Source: Sanghuangporus weigelae
Taxonomy: Eukaryota; Basidiomycota; Agaricomycetes; Hymenochaetales; Hymenochaetaceae
Reading direction: 5' to 3'
Assembly: GCA_033182465.1 (NCBI GenBank)
Contig: CP137323.1
Location: forward strand, 2,232,001-2,296,000
DNA: 64,000 bases
Part shown: positions 1 through 11,491 of the stretch, one piece after another
How positions within the stretch are numbered: position 1 is the stretch's first letter
How the letters are laid out: each line of letters starts with the position of its first letter
Translations under genes and position numbers: made by a program
The notes under the pieces: generated by a model
Seen by the model: the letters and a program-made list of their open reading frames with translations, nothing else
Databases searched by the model: none
What the model was told of the DNA's origin: nothing

Positions 1-25
1 TGATTATCCGGGCACTGGCTCACAT

Positions 26-961
26 ATGGATGGAAATCTGCTTTCAATAGTTGCTTCAACGGTCGGTTTGGTCGCTATCGCCGGCATCGGAATTTCCAGT
101 AGCCTCAGGAGTGGAGATGTCACCATCAATCCCGGATTTCGCATCATGCCTATTCTCAGCTCTACACAATATGTCTTGATACGTAGCAGATCAGAAGAAG
201 TGACGCGAGTAGTCGTTGGCACATGCGCGTCCATACATCATGGCATTACTTTGACGTATACCTACGTCGAGCATGGTATCGCCTGCCTGGTTCGCTTCGC
301 GCGCGCGATTGAACAGGAATACCAATATTTCAAACGCACGTTCCCTGAAGTCTACGGACACGTTGACTGGCGAAACTTTTGCAACTTATTGCGCATCTTC
401 AAGATCTGGGAGCCGCTTCCATACGACCTACTGGTTGAGCGGCAGAAGGACGATCTGATGCAGCCGTTCGACGACAGGAGGCATGAAGGGTGAGTTTAAA
501 TGTCTTTCCTCTGGAATACGCTAGATTCTGAGCATGAGATGTGCGTTGCGCTTCAGATTTGTTGGTGTGTGCCTCCGCTTTCGTGTTGGGCATATCAGCG
601 CGAGGAAAGCGAGGGCCGGGTGCGGGCAATACTTGCATGACCGTCACATATCCGTACCTGCGTTTCTCCCACTTGAGAAAGATGGGAGTTTGCGCGTGGA
701 TTTGATCAGGGAGAAGTTCTTTATCGAGGAAATAGAGGTATGCTTGAATATCAGTCTCGCAAGCGCCCGAGCCACTTGGCTGACTGCTCGCAATGAACAC
801 AGCTGCTAATTCCCGGTAGATACGAGGTCCATCGCGTGATGCAGGGGGATGTTATCTCGCCGTTTATGCTGCACGAGCTGACACAAGAGTTCGATTGTGT
901 TAATGTCGTTGGTCCGTTATTTCTTGTTGATTCACTCCGCAACCAACTCATACATTCGTAA
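26..961 (+). CDS. Unrecognised protein with N-terminal hydrophobic segment (3-exon model)
   Basis: I do not recognise the family. Exon 1 runs from ATG 26 to 489 and exon 2 from 557 to 737; the GT donor at 490 and the CTTCAG acceptor at 551-556 join in phase. Coding resumes near 827 and stops with TAA at 959-961, but the best acceptor (TAG at 817-819) would be out of phase, so this last junction is unsettled; exon 2 could also simply read on to a stop at 807-809. Residues about 5-24 (LLSIVASTVGLVAIAGIGI) are hydrophobic and may be a membrane anchor or signal. The rest is polar, with several aromatic residues in the part ending exon 1. Earlier exons could lie left of the window, so the start is provisional. 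Confidence 0.4.
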
Positions 962-988
962 CACTCAGAGTACGAAGATATCTACTGT

Positions 989-1357
989 ATGCATCGGCGA
1001 GCCTTCCGGGAATGGTTGCGAAATTCAAAGTTATACTACTACACTCGCGTCGCATGCTACCTCGTCGTAGTCTCGAGTATCGCCCTCTCAGCAATCATTG
1101 GTTCGATACATCTTTCCTACATTTACCCCTCAGAATTATGGGCGTGCATGGTGGATGCGGCTGGCACGATACTCGCCGCGGTGGGAGTAATGCTATTCTT
1201 TGAGTACAGGAGATGCAAGTATAAAAAGCTCAGGAGAGATGTTCTGCTGAAGAAGGTTACAAAGGAGAAGGAGATTATAAATGTCCCATGGCATACATTC
1301 CCAGCGAGGTATCCTCCATATCGTCTTTCTGAGCTCGGTCGCACGTATTTCCTGTGA
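989..1357 (+). CDS. Possible small membrane protein or last exon of the preceding gene
   Basis: An open frame of 122 codons in the same frame as the last exon of the preceding gene but behind its TAA stop. Two clear hydrophobic helices lie at about residues 20-42 and 52-73, followed by a short basic tail (RRCKYKKLRR) that suggests a cytosolic end. It could be a separate small membrane protein or, if a longer intron removes the upstream stop, the membrane tail of the gene at 26. No family is recognised and no splice solution is convincing. Confidence 0.3.
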   Translation: MHRRAFREWLRNSKLYYYTRVACYLVVVSSIALSAIIGSIHLSYIYPSELWACMVDAAGTILAAVGVMLFFEYRRCKYKKLRRDVLLKKVTKEKEIINVPWHTFPARYPPYRLSELGRTYFL

Positions 1358-1885
1358 GGTTGATGACAAGGCGAAGAAAGTTCTATGCTATTAATTTTAT
1401 GTGAACTTTCATTTTCTGGCCTTTTGTGCTGAAGTTAGATATTGCGCCTATGTACTTATGCTACTTGATATCCGCCAATATGCTGATTTCTTTGTTACTG
1501 CCATGTCATGAACATTTTCAGATTAGTTTAATTATATTGCGTTCCCGTCGACAATCGGTATTCGGGTAGACTCAGTCGAGATTTGATTCTCACGGGATCG
1601 GCGCCCTCCATTTCAAGTGAACAGCCTCAGATAGGCGCGTCTAATGTGAGGCGCATCCTGATCCTTTGCCACCTCGACCTTTTTCAAGTTGGTTGAACAC
1701 CCGTATGCCCTACTAAGAGTTGATTTTATCTTTCATATATCTTGAAGTTCACTACCTTTGTCTGGACGCACCGTGAGACGCGCTTCCAGTTTGCTTCTGT
1801 GGTGGCATTCGCGTTTTGATTCCGTAGGTGCCACAACAGCCAGATAAATAACAGAGACTAGACTAAGTCAGACTCTCGAAAGAAA
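1358..1885. other. Intergenic, no gene seen
   Basis: About 530 bases of AT-rich spacer without a convincing coding stretch or RNA gene. The last hundred bases presumably hold the promoter of the next gene. Confidence 0.5.
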
Positions 1886-3450
1886 ATGCCGAAACGCGAG
1901 CCAACGCCTCCTTTGGAGGATGATTCCAAGTTCTTGATCATCAACTATCCATTCCCCTTGCATGCGAATATGACCATTGAAACTGAACGCGTCGAGCTCG
2001 CACATTGGATTGCATCATGCATCGGGCAGGATTACCTGACTGCTTTTTATTATAAGCCTTCTGTAGGTTTTCCACTTTGACAGTGCAGGATTGATTGGTA
2101 CGGGCGACTGATATCTTGGTACTATTTGGCTTTTGATAGGCCCCAAATATGGTGATCATCGAGGTTATGGAGGACTGTCCGCGACTCAACGCTCTGCTCG
2201 GTGCGCACAAGTGGCGCGAGTTCCTGAGAAGACCGGATCCCGATCAGGCAAAGATGGAGAGCCGCATTTACTATTGCAGATTTAACACAGGCCGTGAAGT
2301 GCAGAAATACGGCTGGAGACGGATTGATGTCTGGGACTCCTGGTTTAATAACTACGATCCGATTAATGGGTAAGAATTAGATAAATACTCCTTGGGCATA
2401 TTGAATTGCCCTGATGCCTTTGCTTTCCAGACCATTTATGACCAACCCCTATCCTCGAGCTGGCTTCTGTGAGGTACCTCCGGAGACGCAAACCGACTAC
2501 GGTCTCTGCCGCCCGCTCCCGATCAGTGTATTTCCGAGGCAAAGGCCTAGCAATAAGCCATCTATTGGTACGTTAATCTCAAGAATGGTAAATTTATGGC
2601 TCTGATGATGGCCATTTCTTCCAGTGCCAGGTTCTGACAAATACGTGAACATGAAGGAGGCAGGCCAACAATCTATCGTTGCTCCCTCTCCTACTAAGCA
2701 ATCTGGCATGTCATGGGCAAGCATACTATCTGCAGATACTGTGCATAGACCTGCGGTTGAACGTATGTCATCGCGATCCCTTCGTGCTCGATTAATTTTG
2801 TTTATTTGAATCTTTTGGTGTCAGTGCCTCGAACGATGTCGAAGACTTCATCCACGCGTTCAAGCCTCGTTCCCTCGCCTATTGATTCCAGCACAGACAG
2901 ACACAGTGCAAACAAAAACATCTCTTCGCCTCCAGGGCCAAGCCCTCCAGGTCTTTCAAAGGACTCCTCTCAAGCGAGTTCAGAATGGGATTTTGAGCCG
3001 ACGTCATCTCTCGTAACGCCTTATGACTCTTCAACAAAGGTGGATATCATCACCTCAGGACTTGAGGCAGCAGCAATTAATGACTACGAGAAACGGATGA
3101 GCAATGGAGATAAGGAGAGCAGTGGTGAAATGGGACGGCTGCAAGAAGAAAATCACTGGACTGAGCTACCTACTCACCCTGTTGACTGGGATAAACCGAT
3201 ATGTCCCGAACACAAAGTGGCATGCCGCGCAGGGATATGCAAAGTTATGGATGAGATGGTGAAGAAGAAGAAGAGGGAGGCACAAGGTGCGGTGAGGCAA
3301 AAGCAGAGGCAAGAGTCAACAGATGGAAATGGGAATGATGGATGGGAGGTGGCGAAGGCGAAGGGGCGGGGGAGGGGAAAAGGGCAGGGATGGACTCGTG
3401 GACAAGGAAAAGGTAGAGGGTCACAAGGTAGGAAAGGTGGATGGTGTTGA
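1886..3450 (+). CDS. Unrecognised protein with lysine/arginine-glycine-rich tail (435 aa, 5 exons)
   Basis: Five exons fit in phase: 1886-2062, 2140-2369, 2431-2567, 2625-2762 and 2825-3450, giving 435 residues. The N-terminal third (about residues 15-135) looks folded, with many aromatic residues and a WDSWFNNYDP-type stretch; it may be an RRM-like fold, but this is only an impression. The middle is rich in Ser, Pro and Thr and likely disordered. Near residue 330 a conserved-looking segment with spaced Cys and His (PICPEHKVACRAGIC) could bind a metal. The last 60 residues are Lys/Arg/Gly-rich with RGRGKGQG-type repeats, as in many RNA-binding proteins. A role in RNA binding is inferred from this tail only. 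Confidence 0.75.
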
Positions 3451-3784
3451 GCACTGCGAGTGCTCGGTAACATCTCGAAACCAAAACAAGCGAGTCACTG
3501 TTGCAGCAAAAACAATCAAAATACTACCATGCTTTTCCTTGATCCAGCAGCGATTTATCGATTTTCCTTGCCTTGCCTTTGCAGTCGATATTGTTGATCA
3601 TGCCACATCATCATACTAGTATCTGCTCGTCTTCTCCTTTCATCCTGTTTGCCAGACGTAACAAAGTAGAATTGTGTACTGTCGTTCTTGTCAGATTCTA
3701 TGGCATTATTGATTTCTTCAAATACTACTAAGGTCTAATCCAATCCTGCACTCTACGACAAAATCCGAAAGCCATAATATCTAG
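3451..3784. other. Intergenic between convergent genes
   Basis: Shared 3' flank of two convergent genes. It is AT-rich and shows no further gene. Confidence 0.6.
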
Positions 3785-5802
3785 CTAGCTAATAATAGCT
3801 TCTCCATCGACAAGTCTAATTCTCTTCACGTCTTCAGCATCCCAAGGTAATTCGTCCTCCCAGTGGCTAATGAAAATCATACTCATGTCGTCATCCAACT
3901 CCTCTCGCAAATAACGCTTGACACCACTAATCATCCGAGAATCCATGCCCGCGAAGGGCTCGTCAAGGATCAGGAGCGGTGGGGTCGAGACGACTGCACG
4001 GAGAAAGAGTGTGAGAGACTGCTGACCCGGCGAAAGTGATACAAATTTCGTCGAAGCAAGTTCGTGCCATGTCAAATCAGAATCGGAGAAAGAAGAAGGT
4101 CCAAGCGCGGTAATGATTTCCTCGACTCTTCTTTCCTGCTCCTCGCTTAACTTCCGATATGAAAATACACCTTCAAACCCCGTGCCGATGACTTCCTTCA
4201 CAGTCATACCTCCTTCCCCTCCTCTTCTCGGGAAAGCATTGAATATCTCAGGACTAACGTGTCCGACGAGTTTTTGAAGTGCGATGGTTGGCTGGAGACG
4301 CCGAGGGAGGGAAAACAGTTGGAGGACTGATGAAGGAGGACGTTGGGTGTAGGATTGCGGGTGTGCGCCAGTGAGGAGAGAGAGAAGGGTTGTCTTTCCT
4401 GAACCTGGGTGTCAAGAACATGAATGAATGGAGCGTTGCGGAACATCTGAGTAGGAGCGAACAAACCATTTGGTCCTTGCAGGTGCCATTTCTCTCCTGC
4501 GCGAATCGTCCAGTTGATATTTTTCAGAACCTATAAAGAAGAAACAGATCCTATAACTTCAGCTTCCCATTATTATTACATGATCTTCAAACGTACGTGC
4601 CGGTCGTGATACTTGACGTTCACGTTCTTCATCACTACCAGTTCTTTTCTTTCTCTCTCCAGGTTACCCTTTTTTTTAACATGCATATCGCTGGTGCCTG
4701 GAGTTTCGGGATCTGAAACGAGGAAGGGCATGAAGTTCTGCGAACGTATCTCCGTACGGACAGACTGTCCATCCACGAGAGCAACATGTGTGATCCATTC
4801 CGGTAACGGATCTTGAGGGCGTAGCGACATCAGAATACGAGGTTTACGCGAAACATGGAGATCGTGAAGCAAGGAGGTTAGCTGTGCTCTGTGAGATGGA
4901 TCCAACCCAGCTGCAGGAAACAGCAATATTCGAGTAAGTACTGATATTAATCCTGGAATTAAATACGATACTCACTTAGAGGCTCATCAAGCAGAAGCAG
5001 TTCTGGACTGCCAAGTAAGGCTCTTGCGATTCTCGCACGACGAGTCTGTCCATTGCTGAGCACGACAAACGGAAGCTCCATCAAGTCTTCCAGGTCGAGT
5101 CTCTTAATAACTTCATCTGGCAACTTCATTTGTCTGCCACTCTCTTGACTTCCTCCAGGACCGAGGCTGGGCTGAGAGAATAGTGTCTCGCGCAAAGTTG
5201 CCCTCAGTTCATCACGAATTGCACCGTAGCGCGCTGTATAGTCGAAGAACCCGCCTGATGACGAAGGAGATGGTGCTGAGAAGGAGGCAGAGAGGGATGG
5301 ACGAGATGTAAAGGAAACGAAAGAGATTGCTTCGTACATATCTCGGGGAGGATTGAGTGCGGGGAGAAAAGGATAGATACCCTTAGGTGGCGATGGGGAG
5401 AGACGCATGTGGCCCGTGAGCGTCTGCGGAAGAGGATAGATTATTGATTGATAATTAATTGGATAAAATGGTCGGTATACGCACGCTTAAGAGATCGGAC
5501 TTTTCGCTCCCCGCGGGACCAACAACAGCCCAGTTCTCGCCATCTCTTACGGTCCATTCGAGGTCCCTGAACACTGGTTGTTTTGTGTTCGCTTGTCCGA
5601 ATCGATATACATTGGCGCGGGGAATATGGATGATCGTGTCACCGTCTCTACTAAGTTCCGGGTTTAAAGAGGCTTGGTCTGAGTAACAGCGCGACACGAG
5701 CACACCAGATTGCAGCGGAAGTGCTAGTCTAGTTCTATTGATTAGGCAAAAACTGGTCCTGCCTATAATAATCCTAGCACGAGATGGTGAGACGGAGAAC
5801 AT
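3785..5802 (-). CDS. Soluble twin-ABC ATPase, ModF/YDR061W-like, probable mitochondrial targeting
   Basis: Five exons in phase on the minus strand (5485-5802, 4976-5423, 4597-4910, 4467-4530, 3785-4404) give 587 residues with two ABC nucleotide-binding domains and no membrane segments. Domain 1 has a Walker A region read as GPAGSEKS, signature LSNGQ and Walker B LLLLDEP followed by LTGLDP. Domain 2 has GPNGSGKTT, assembled across the intron at 4405-4466, then a signature-like LSPGQQ and LLILDEPFAGMD. This layout matches bacterial ModF/PhrA and yeast YDR061W, whose function is poorly known. The first 40 residues are Arg-rich, lack acids and end near RCYSDQ, like a mitochondrial presequence. 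Odd: domain 1 has Glu where the P-loop normally has Gly before Lys. It diverges from the GH31 gene across the palindrome. Confidence 0.85.
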
Positions 5803-7248
5803 GGAGTCTCTTCAAGAGCAAGCACGGATCCTTTCCAAGGCTTGCGTCGAAAATGAGTCACTGTCATCGTAGAGCATTGGTGACGCACTGTACTAGAAAT
5901 CGGCTTTCAACGGCAATGGACTGTTTCTTTCGTGCGAGGAATGCGCCAAATTTGAAAGTTACAGCCGTTTGCAAAAGTAATGAGGATCACGTGATTTCAC
6001 CACTTTTCTCGCCATGAGAGCCTCAAAACACAAATAAAATCATATCTCACCCAAATCTCAACGGTTTCACATCATCTAAGTTGCTAAATTCATCTTTTCG
6101 AGAGGGCTTTCGCTTAAAGAAAACTGTAGAGAAAATAGAGCGAAAAATGACCCTAAAATGGCGAAAATCTCGTTTTTTTGCCTCTTCCTTGCATGTGCAA
6201 TTTTTTCTGTGATCCCTGCTGGTCCAGCACCTCCCCAAAGCTATCCAGAATGATAATATGATTATAAAATGAATTTACAGACTGAGTTTGAGTTGAATTG
6301 TGTAACAGAATGTGCTGCTTTGAGGCATGCCTGAATCACTCAAAACTCATCATTTCCCCCTAGCCTCCCAGGCTCCAGGAAAATTTCTTACAGGCCAGAT
6401 TCATGCATGTAAATTCATTTTGGATATAATAGACTAGGTTTGTGTACTAGCTAAGGCCTCAGCATCCACTGGTGAGCTGGGAAGATGCTGTCTAAAATGA
6501 TGCATACAACCAGAATCACTTGTTCAGCCCAGCTCACCAGTGGATGCTGAGGCCTTAGCTAGTACACAAACCTAGTCTATTATATCCAAAATGAATTTAC
6601 ATGCATGAATCTGGCCTGTAAGAAATTTTCCTGGAGCCTGGGAGGCTAGGGGGAAATGATGAGTTTTGAGTGATTCAGGCATGCCTCAAAGCAGCACATT
6701 CTGGTACACAATTCAACTCAAACTCAGTCTGTAAATTCATTTTATAATCATATTATCATTCTGGATAGCTTTGGGGAGGTGCTGGACCAGCAGGGATCAC
6801 AGAAAAAATTGCACATGCAAGGAAGAGGCAAAAAAACGAGATTTTCGCCATTTTAGGGTCATTTTTCGCTCTATTTTCTCTACAGTTTTCTTTAAGCGAA
6901 AGCCCTTTCGAAAAGATGAATTTAGCAACTTAGATGATGTGAAACCGTTGAGATTTGGGTGAGATATGATTTTATCTGTGTTTTGAGGCTCTCATGGCGA
7001 GAAAAGTGGTGAAATCACGTGATTCTCATTACTTTTGCAAACGGCTGTAAATAAAAATCACTGTGTCGATCGCAATATTGATTGTCGATCCTCTGCTTGA
7101 CCTGCCACGTACGCGTGTCAAAGCCTCTACGCGTCTCGAATTTGACCCTCAACTGAACTTCATTTTCCAGCTTCAGCTTTGTGGAAGCCTCCTTGAGCTC
7201 TTGGCGTCGCAGTACTGTCTCCAGGGCATATAGGAGGCCACGTAGGCA
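5803..7248. promoter_or_regulatory. Divergent intergenic region holding a long palindrome
   Basis: This is the only upstream DNA for both the ABC gene (-) and the GH31 gene (+). Nearly all of it is taken up by the palindrome described separately. Only about 160 bp remain next to the ABC start and about 200 bp next to the GH31 start, so either the promoters are very short or the palindrome now supplies regulatory sequence. A weak TATA-like GCATATAGG lies about 25 bp before the GH31 ATG. Confidence 0.5.
5961..7048. repeat. 1.09-kb near-perfect palindrome (foldback element)
   Basis: Two inverted arms of 521 bp each (5961-6481 and 6528-7048) flank a 46-bp spacer. Comparing the arms base by base I find four mismatches and no gaps, about 99.2 percent identity. 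The ends read TA-CAGCCG and CGGCTG-TA, compatible with a TA target duplication around an element of 5962-7047, as in Tc1/mariner-like and many MITE insertions. Neither arm encodes a transposase; the mirrored 63-codon frames in each arm are a by-product of the symmetry. It could be a non-autonomous foldback transposon or a local inverted duplication. Transcription through it would make a long hairpin RNA. Confidence 0.93.
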
Positions 7249-10200
7249 ATGAAGGTGCTGCAATTAGCTCTTCTATTAAGCTTTCTGCCTTCCCTGTTCG
7301 CCGTAAAGACAGGTGACTGGAAGACTTGCTCTCAAGCAGCCTTCTGCAGACGCGGTCGTGCACTCTCTGCACGCGCTCACGAAGCCGGTTCTTCATGGAA
7401 GTCCCCGTACTCTATCGACCCGTCCACTGTATATTTCAGTCCTGAAGAAGCATCATTCTCAGCTGCGGTCAAGTCTTCCATTTACCCGGATATCAAGTTC
7501 AAGATCGATCTTCGCGTTCTTCAGGATGGAGTCGTGCGCGTACGGATGGACGAAATAGACGGATTGAGAAAACGTTACGACGAAGCGGCGTCTTGGGCCC
7601 TCATCTCTCAACCAAAAGTGAGCAACGAAGTAAAATGGACACTGGGCAAGAAAGATGTTCGAGCTGCATACGGGGTTAACGAAGTCGTAGTACAACTCTC
7701 GCCTTTGAAAATATCGCTTCTGAGAGGTGGCAAGGAGGAGATCGTGCTAAATGGCGATGGGCTACTGCACATGGAACATTTCAGAAGCAAGGAGGGAAAA
7801 AAGACTGTCGAGACACCACAGTCGCCAGAAGGCAAAGATGATGGGCAACAACAGGAGGTGCTCCAGACATCTCACGAAAATCCCGCTGCATGGTTTGAAG
7901 GAGAAGAAGATGGCTGGTGGGAGGAGACTTGGAAGTCATGGACAGACTCCAAGCCTAAAGGTCTGTCATAATTTCAATATGTCCGTGAAATTGCTTATAG
8001 TTCAATAGGACCAGAATCTCTGTCTATCGATATCTCCTTCCCTCGCCATGGTCATCTTTATGGTATCCCTCAACACGCTACTGTGCTTGACCTTCCAACG
8101 ACCACTGGTGACTCGCCGAGTTTCGAAGAGCCATACAGATTGATGAACGCCGACGTCTTCGAATATCTTGCTGATAGTCCTATGTCACTTTACGGATCCA
8201 TTCCTCTCCTCTACGCGCATGCCTCTTCTGGCTCGACCGTCGGTGTTTTCCATGTTGTTGGTTCGGAAACTTGGATTGACGTCTCGCATCCTCGGGAAGG
8301 ATCATCTAATACACATTGGATCAGTGAATCCGGAATCCTCGACACGTTCCTCCTCCCTGGTCCTACACCCGCAGATGTTGCAGCACAATATGCTCGCCTC
8401 ACTGGAACCCCCGTACTTCCCGCTGACTGGGCTCTTGGTTATCATCAATGTAGATGGAATTATGTGAGTTCGGAGGATGTGAGGAGTGTCCAGAAAAGGT
8501 TTGATGCGGAGGATATTCCGGTTGACGTGTTTTGGTTGGATATTGAGTATGCTGAGGAGCATAAATATTTCATCTGGGATAAGAAATCGTTTCCTGATCC
8601 TGTGGACATGATTAAGGATGTGGAAGCCATTGGGAGGAAGGCACGTTTATTCTCGTTATATTTTTTCTTATCACTCACATATTGGTCCGAAGATGGTAAT
8701 CATCGTCGACCCACACCTCAAGCGAACCTCTTCGTATCCAGTGTACTCCGAAGCTCAGGATCTTGATGTATTGATCAAGAAGCCCGATGGCACAACGGAG
8801 TACGAAGGCTGGTGCTGGACAGGAAGCTCTGCATGGGTTGACTTCTTCCATCCAAAGAGCTGGAGCTGGTGGAAGAAACTGTTCAAGACCACTCCACCGA
8901 AAGATGGAGAGGAGAGCGGTTTCCGATGGATTGAGAGCACAGACAGTGTAGGAATTTGGAATGATATGAACGAGGTAAGTTATTTTCCGTCGGACCATTG
9001 GAGCTTGTTTGGTGACTGACGTTTTGTAGCCCTCCATATTCAACGGACCTGAGATCACAATGCAAAAGGACAGCGTACACTACGGAGGCTGGGAACACAG
9101 AGATGTGCACAACATCAACGGAATGCTTTTCGCAAGTGCCCTTCTTTTCTTTCTGTTACTACCGTAGCTGACTCGTAATGTCCATTTCTGTAGACCAATC
9201 AAACTTGGCAAGCTCTTCACGAGCGATCCGACCCGCCCAAGCGACCATTCGTCCTCACGCGGTCGTTCTTCGCCGGATCGCAACGCTTTGGTGCAATGTG
9301 GACTGGCGATAACCTGGGTACGTGGGAGCATATGGAGGTTGGACTCAAGATGGTTCTCGCAAACGGCCTCGGCGGGATGAGTTTCGCCGGTGGTAAGTTT
9401 CTCCCTTTTCTTGTAATGAACACTCTGAATGACGCCTATGCAGCGGATGTGGGCGGCTTCTTCGGAAATCCGGAACCGGAGATGCTTGTTCGCTGGTACC
9501 AACTGGGTGCATTCTTCCCGTTCTTCCGCGCCCACGCACATATAGACACGAAGCGACGAGAACCGTATCTTCTTGACGAACCTTATAAGAGCATCATTAA
9601 GGATGTTCTGCGGTTGAGGTACAAGTTATTGCCTATTTGGTACACAGCTTTCAGGGAAACAAGTGTAACTGGTGTACCCGTTTTGCGGTAAGTCTTGTAT
9701 CCTTCTCTCATTGCATAGGTATTTAATTTTACTGACGAGAATGACCCGTTCTCCCTTGAATGATGAGAGTAGACCGCAGTTCTTTATGTTCCCGCATGAT
9801 GAAAAGGGTGCGTCATTGGATGACCAGTTCTACGTAGGCTCCTCGGGCCTGCTTGTCAAACCCGTAACCAGGAAAGGAGTTACGGAAGCGACTATTTACT
9901 TCTCCGACAACCAGGTGTGTAGCGTTTCTTCGAAGGACTTGTGTTTGCTAAAGATGGATATATCGCTATTTATCAGCCATACTATGACTTCTTCACGAAC
10001 GCCGTCCATCGAGGCGGTCAACGCGAGGTCACTATTCAAGCCGAGTTGGATCAACTTCCTCTCTTCATTCGCGGTGGTTCGATTATACCGACCCGGGAGC
10101 GTCCGCGACGGTCATCTACCCTCATGCGAAGTGACCCGTTCACCTTGCGAATTGCACTCAATAAGGAAGGAAGAGCTACCGGCGAGCTGTATCTGGACGA

Positions 10201-10624
10201 TGGGGATGGGTACGCGTATGAAAAGGGCGAGGTCGCATGGAGGGGATTTGAAGCTTCTCCTTTGGGTGACAGTAAGAAAGACTTAGGAAAAGGGTTGAAA
10301 ATAAGGAGTAAAGACCTCGTCCAAGCGAACCTGGACAAGACAGTCGACGGGGTAGATTTATCTAACGCCCCCTACACTCCTTCAAATGCCTTCGCGCAGT
10401 CAATGCAGCGAGTCAGAATTGAGCGGATCATTGTGCTTGGTCTTGAGACGAAACCTGGAAGCGTGAAGACCTCCGACGGAAGGACTTTGCAATGGGAATT
10501 CGAGGACGGTGTCGGTACGGTTGATAAGAAGAGTAAGGGAAAGAAAGAAGGGAAGGCGAGTGTCCTTGTTGTGAAGAATCCTGGCGTTGGTGCTGTTGAG
10601 GACTGGGATATTGTCATAGAATAA
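7249..10624 (+). CDS. Glucosidase II alpha subunit, GH31 (986 aa)
   Basis: This ER enzyme trims the two inner alpha-1,3-glucoses from N-glycans, and its product is read by the calnexin quality-control cycle. Eight exons join in phase: 7249-7960, 8009-8640, 8693-8974, 9030-9131, 9194-9392, 9444-9687, 9773-9914, 9977-10624. A signal peptide ([18 protein letters not shown]) precedes [20 protein letters not shown], the hallmark N terminus of the family. The GH31 nucleophile motif GIWNDMNE ends exon 3; the acid/base region [15 protein letters not shown], then FAGADVGGFF and FRAHAH follow in order. Length matches the family. There is no HDEL, as expected, because retention depends on the beta subunit. 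Introns 2 and 4 begin with GC instead of GT. It shares the palindrome-bearing upstream region with the ABC gene. Confidence 0.96.
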
Positions 10625-11491
10625 CCGAGTAGTGGAGATAGATCAATAATTTAATCATTGCTTCGGATCGCACATACTTTTCTAAGGTCGGCTGGACCAG
10701 CTCTCGAGTACTTCCCGCTACTGGTTGGCACTTGAGGATTAGGTTGATTGAAGAGATTACGCACTTTCAGTATTTGTGAATGTTTATCTCTTCGGCTTTC
10801 TCCGCGCGCGGTACGCGTCTCTACCACGTGCATTTCTTTTACCGGTGTTTCTTGACAATCGACTTCCATCCATCATAGGCGGAAATTCTGAAAGTCACCT
10901 CAACTCCATCCCTCACGCATGTTCCTTGAACTATGACTTCTTACTCTGAGCCTCGCAAGTCTTCTCCGCCTACTTCGGAAGTTTGGGTCTAACATTATAT
11001 TTTGCCGTTCAAGTCAAATCGTACATATCGGTTCTTTGATCTTTGCGGTTGTTCAGGTAGGCTGTAGAGCCGCATTAGAATTCAATCCACAGTCTAATCT
11101 GCGGGGACCTGTTTAGGTAGTAGTCCGTGTAGCTTACGTACCGGCGTACTTCCCTGGTGCCGTGCAAATGCTTCGGATCGCAAATGGCTCTGCGTGGAGC
11201 AGGCAGCCTGCTTCCGATATGAGTCTTGTAACAATACGTGGTTCGCGAGGAACTAAATATATATTTTCCGTGCTATCTGCGCTTCCTCCCCGAGCTTCGA
11301 TTGATCGTTGTTTACTCCAGGACTCCGCCTGACCATTGGTTCTTCCCAAATTGTGGAAATGCGCCTCACGGCATCACGTTGCCCAGACTTATGTATTGCT
11401 TATCTTCGCCGTTCCTGCTGATATGCAATGCCTAAAAGCTCGAAATGTTCTGACCCGCACTCTAACTTCGCTTCACTCTTTACTTGCCATC
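10625..11491. other. Intergenic, promoter side of the permease
   Basis: About 870 bases without a convincing gene. A TATA-like AAATATATATTTT occurs near 11254-11266. The stretch about 11275-11490 is recognisably similar to 14255-14460 ahead of the truncated permease copy, for example around CGCCTGACCATT, so the duplication included upstream DNA. Confidence 0.55.

Noticed and set aside
3174-3484. Minus-strand frames rich in Pro, Ser and Phe opposite the RG-rich tail
   Set aside because: Mirror of the purine-rich coding tail of the plus-strand gene.
6047-6962. Two identical-looking 63-codon proteins on opposite strands (6047-6238 and 6771-6962)
   Set aside because: They are the same sequence seen in both arms of the palindrome and have no recognisable motif.
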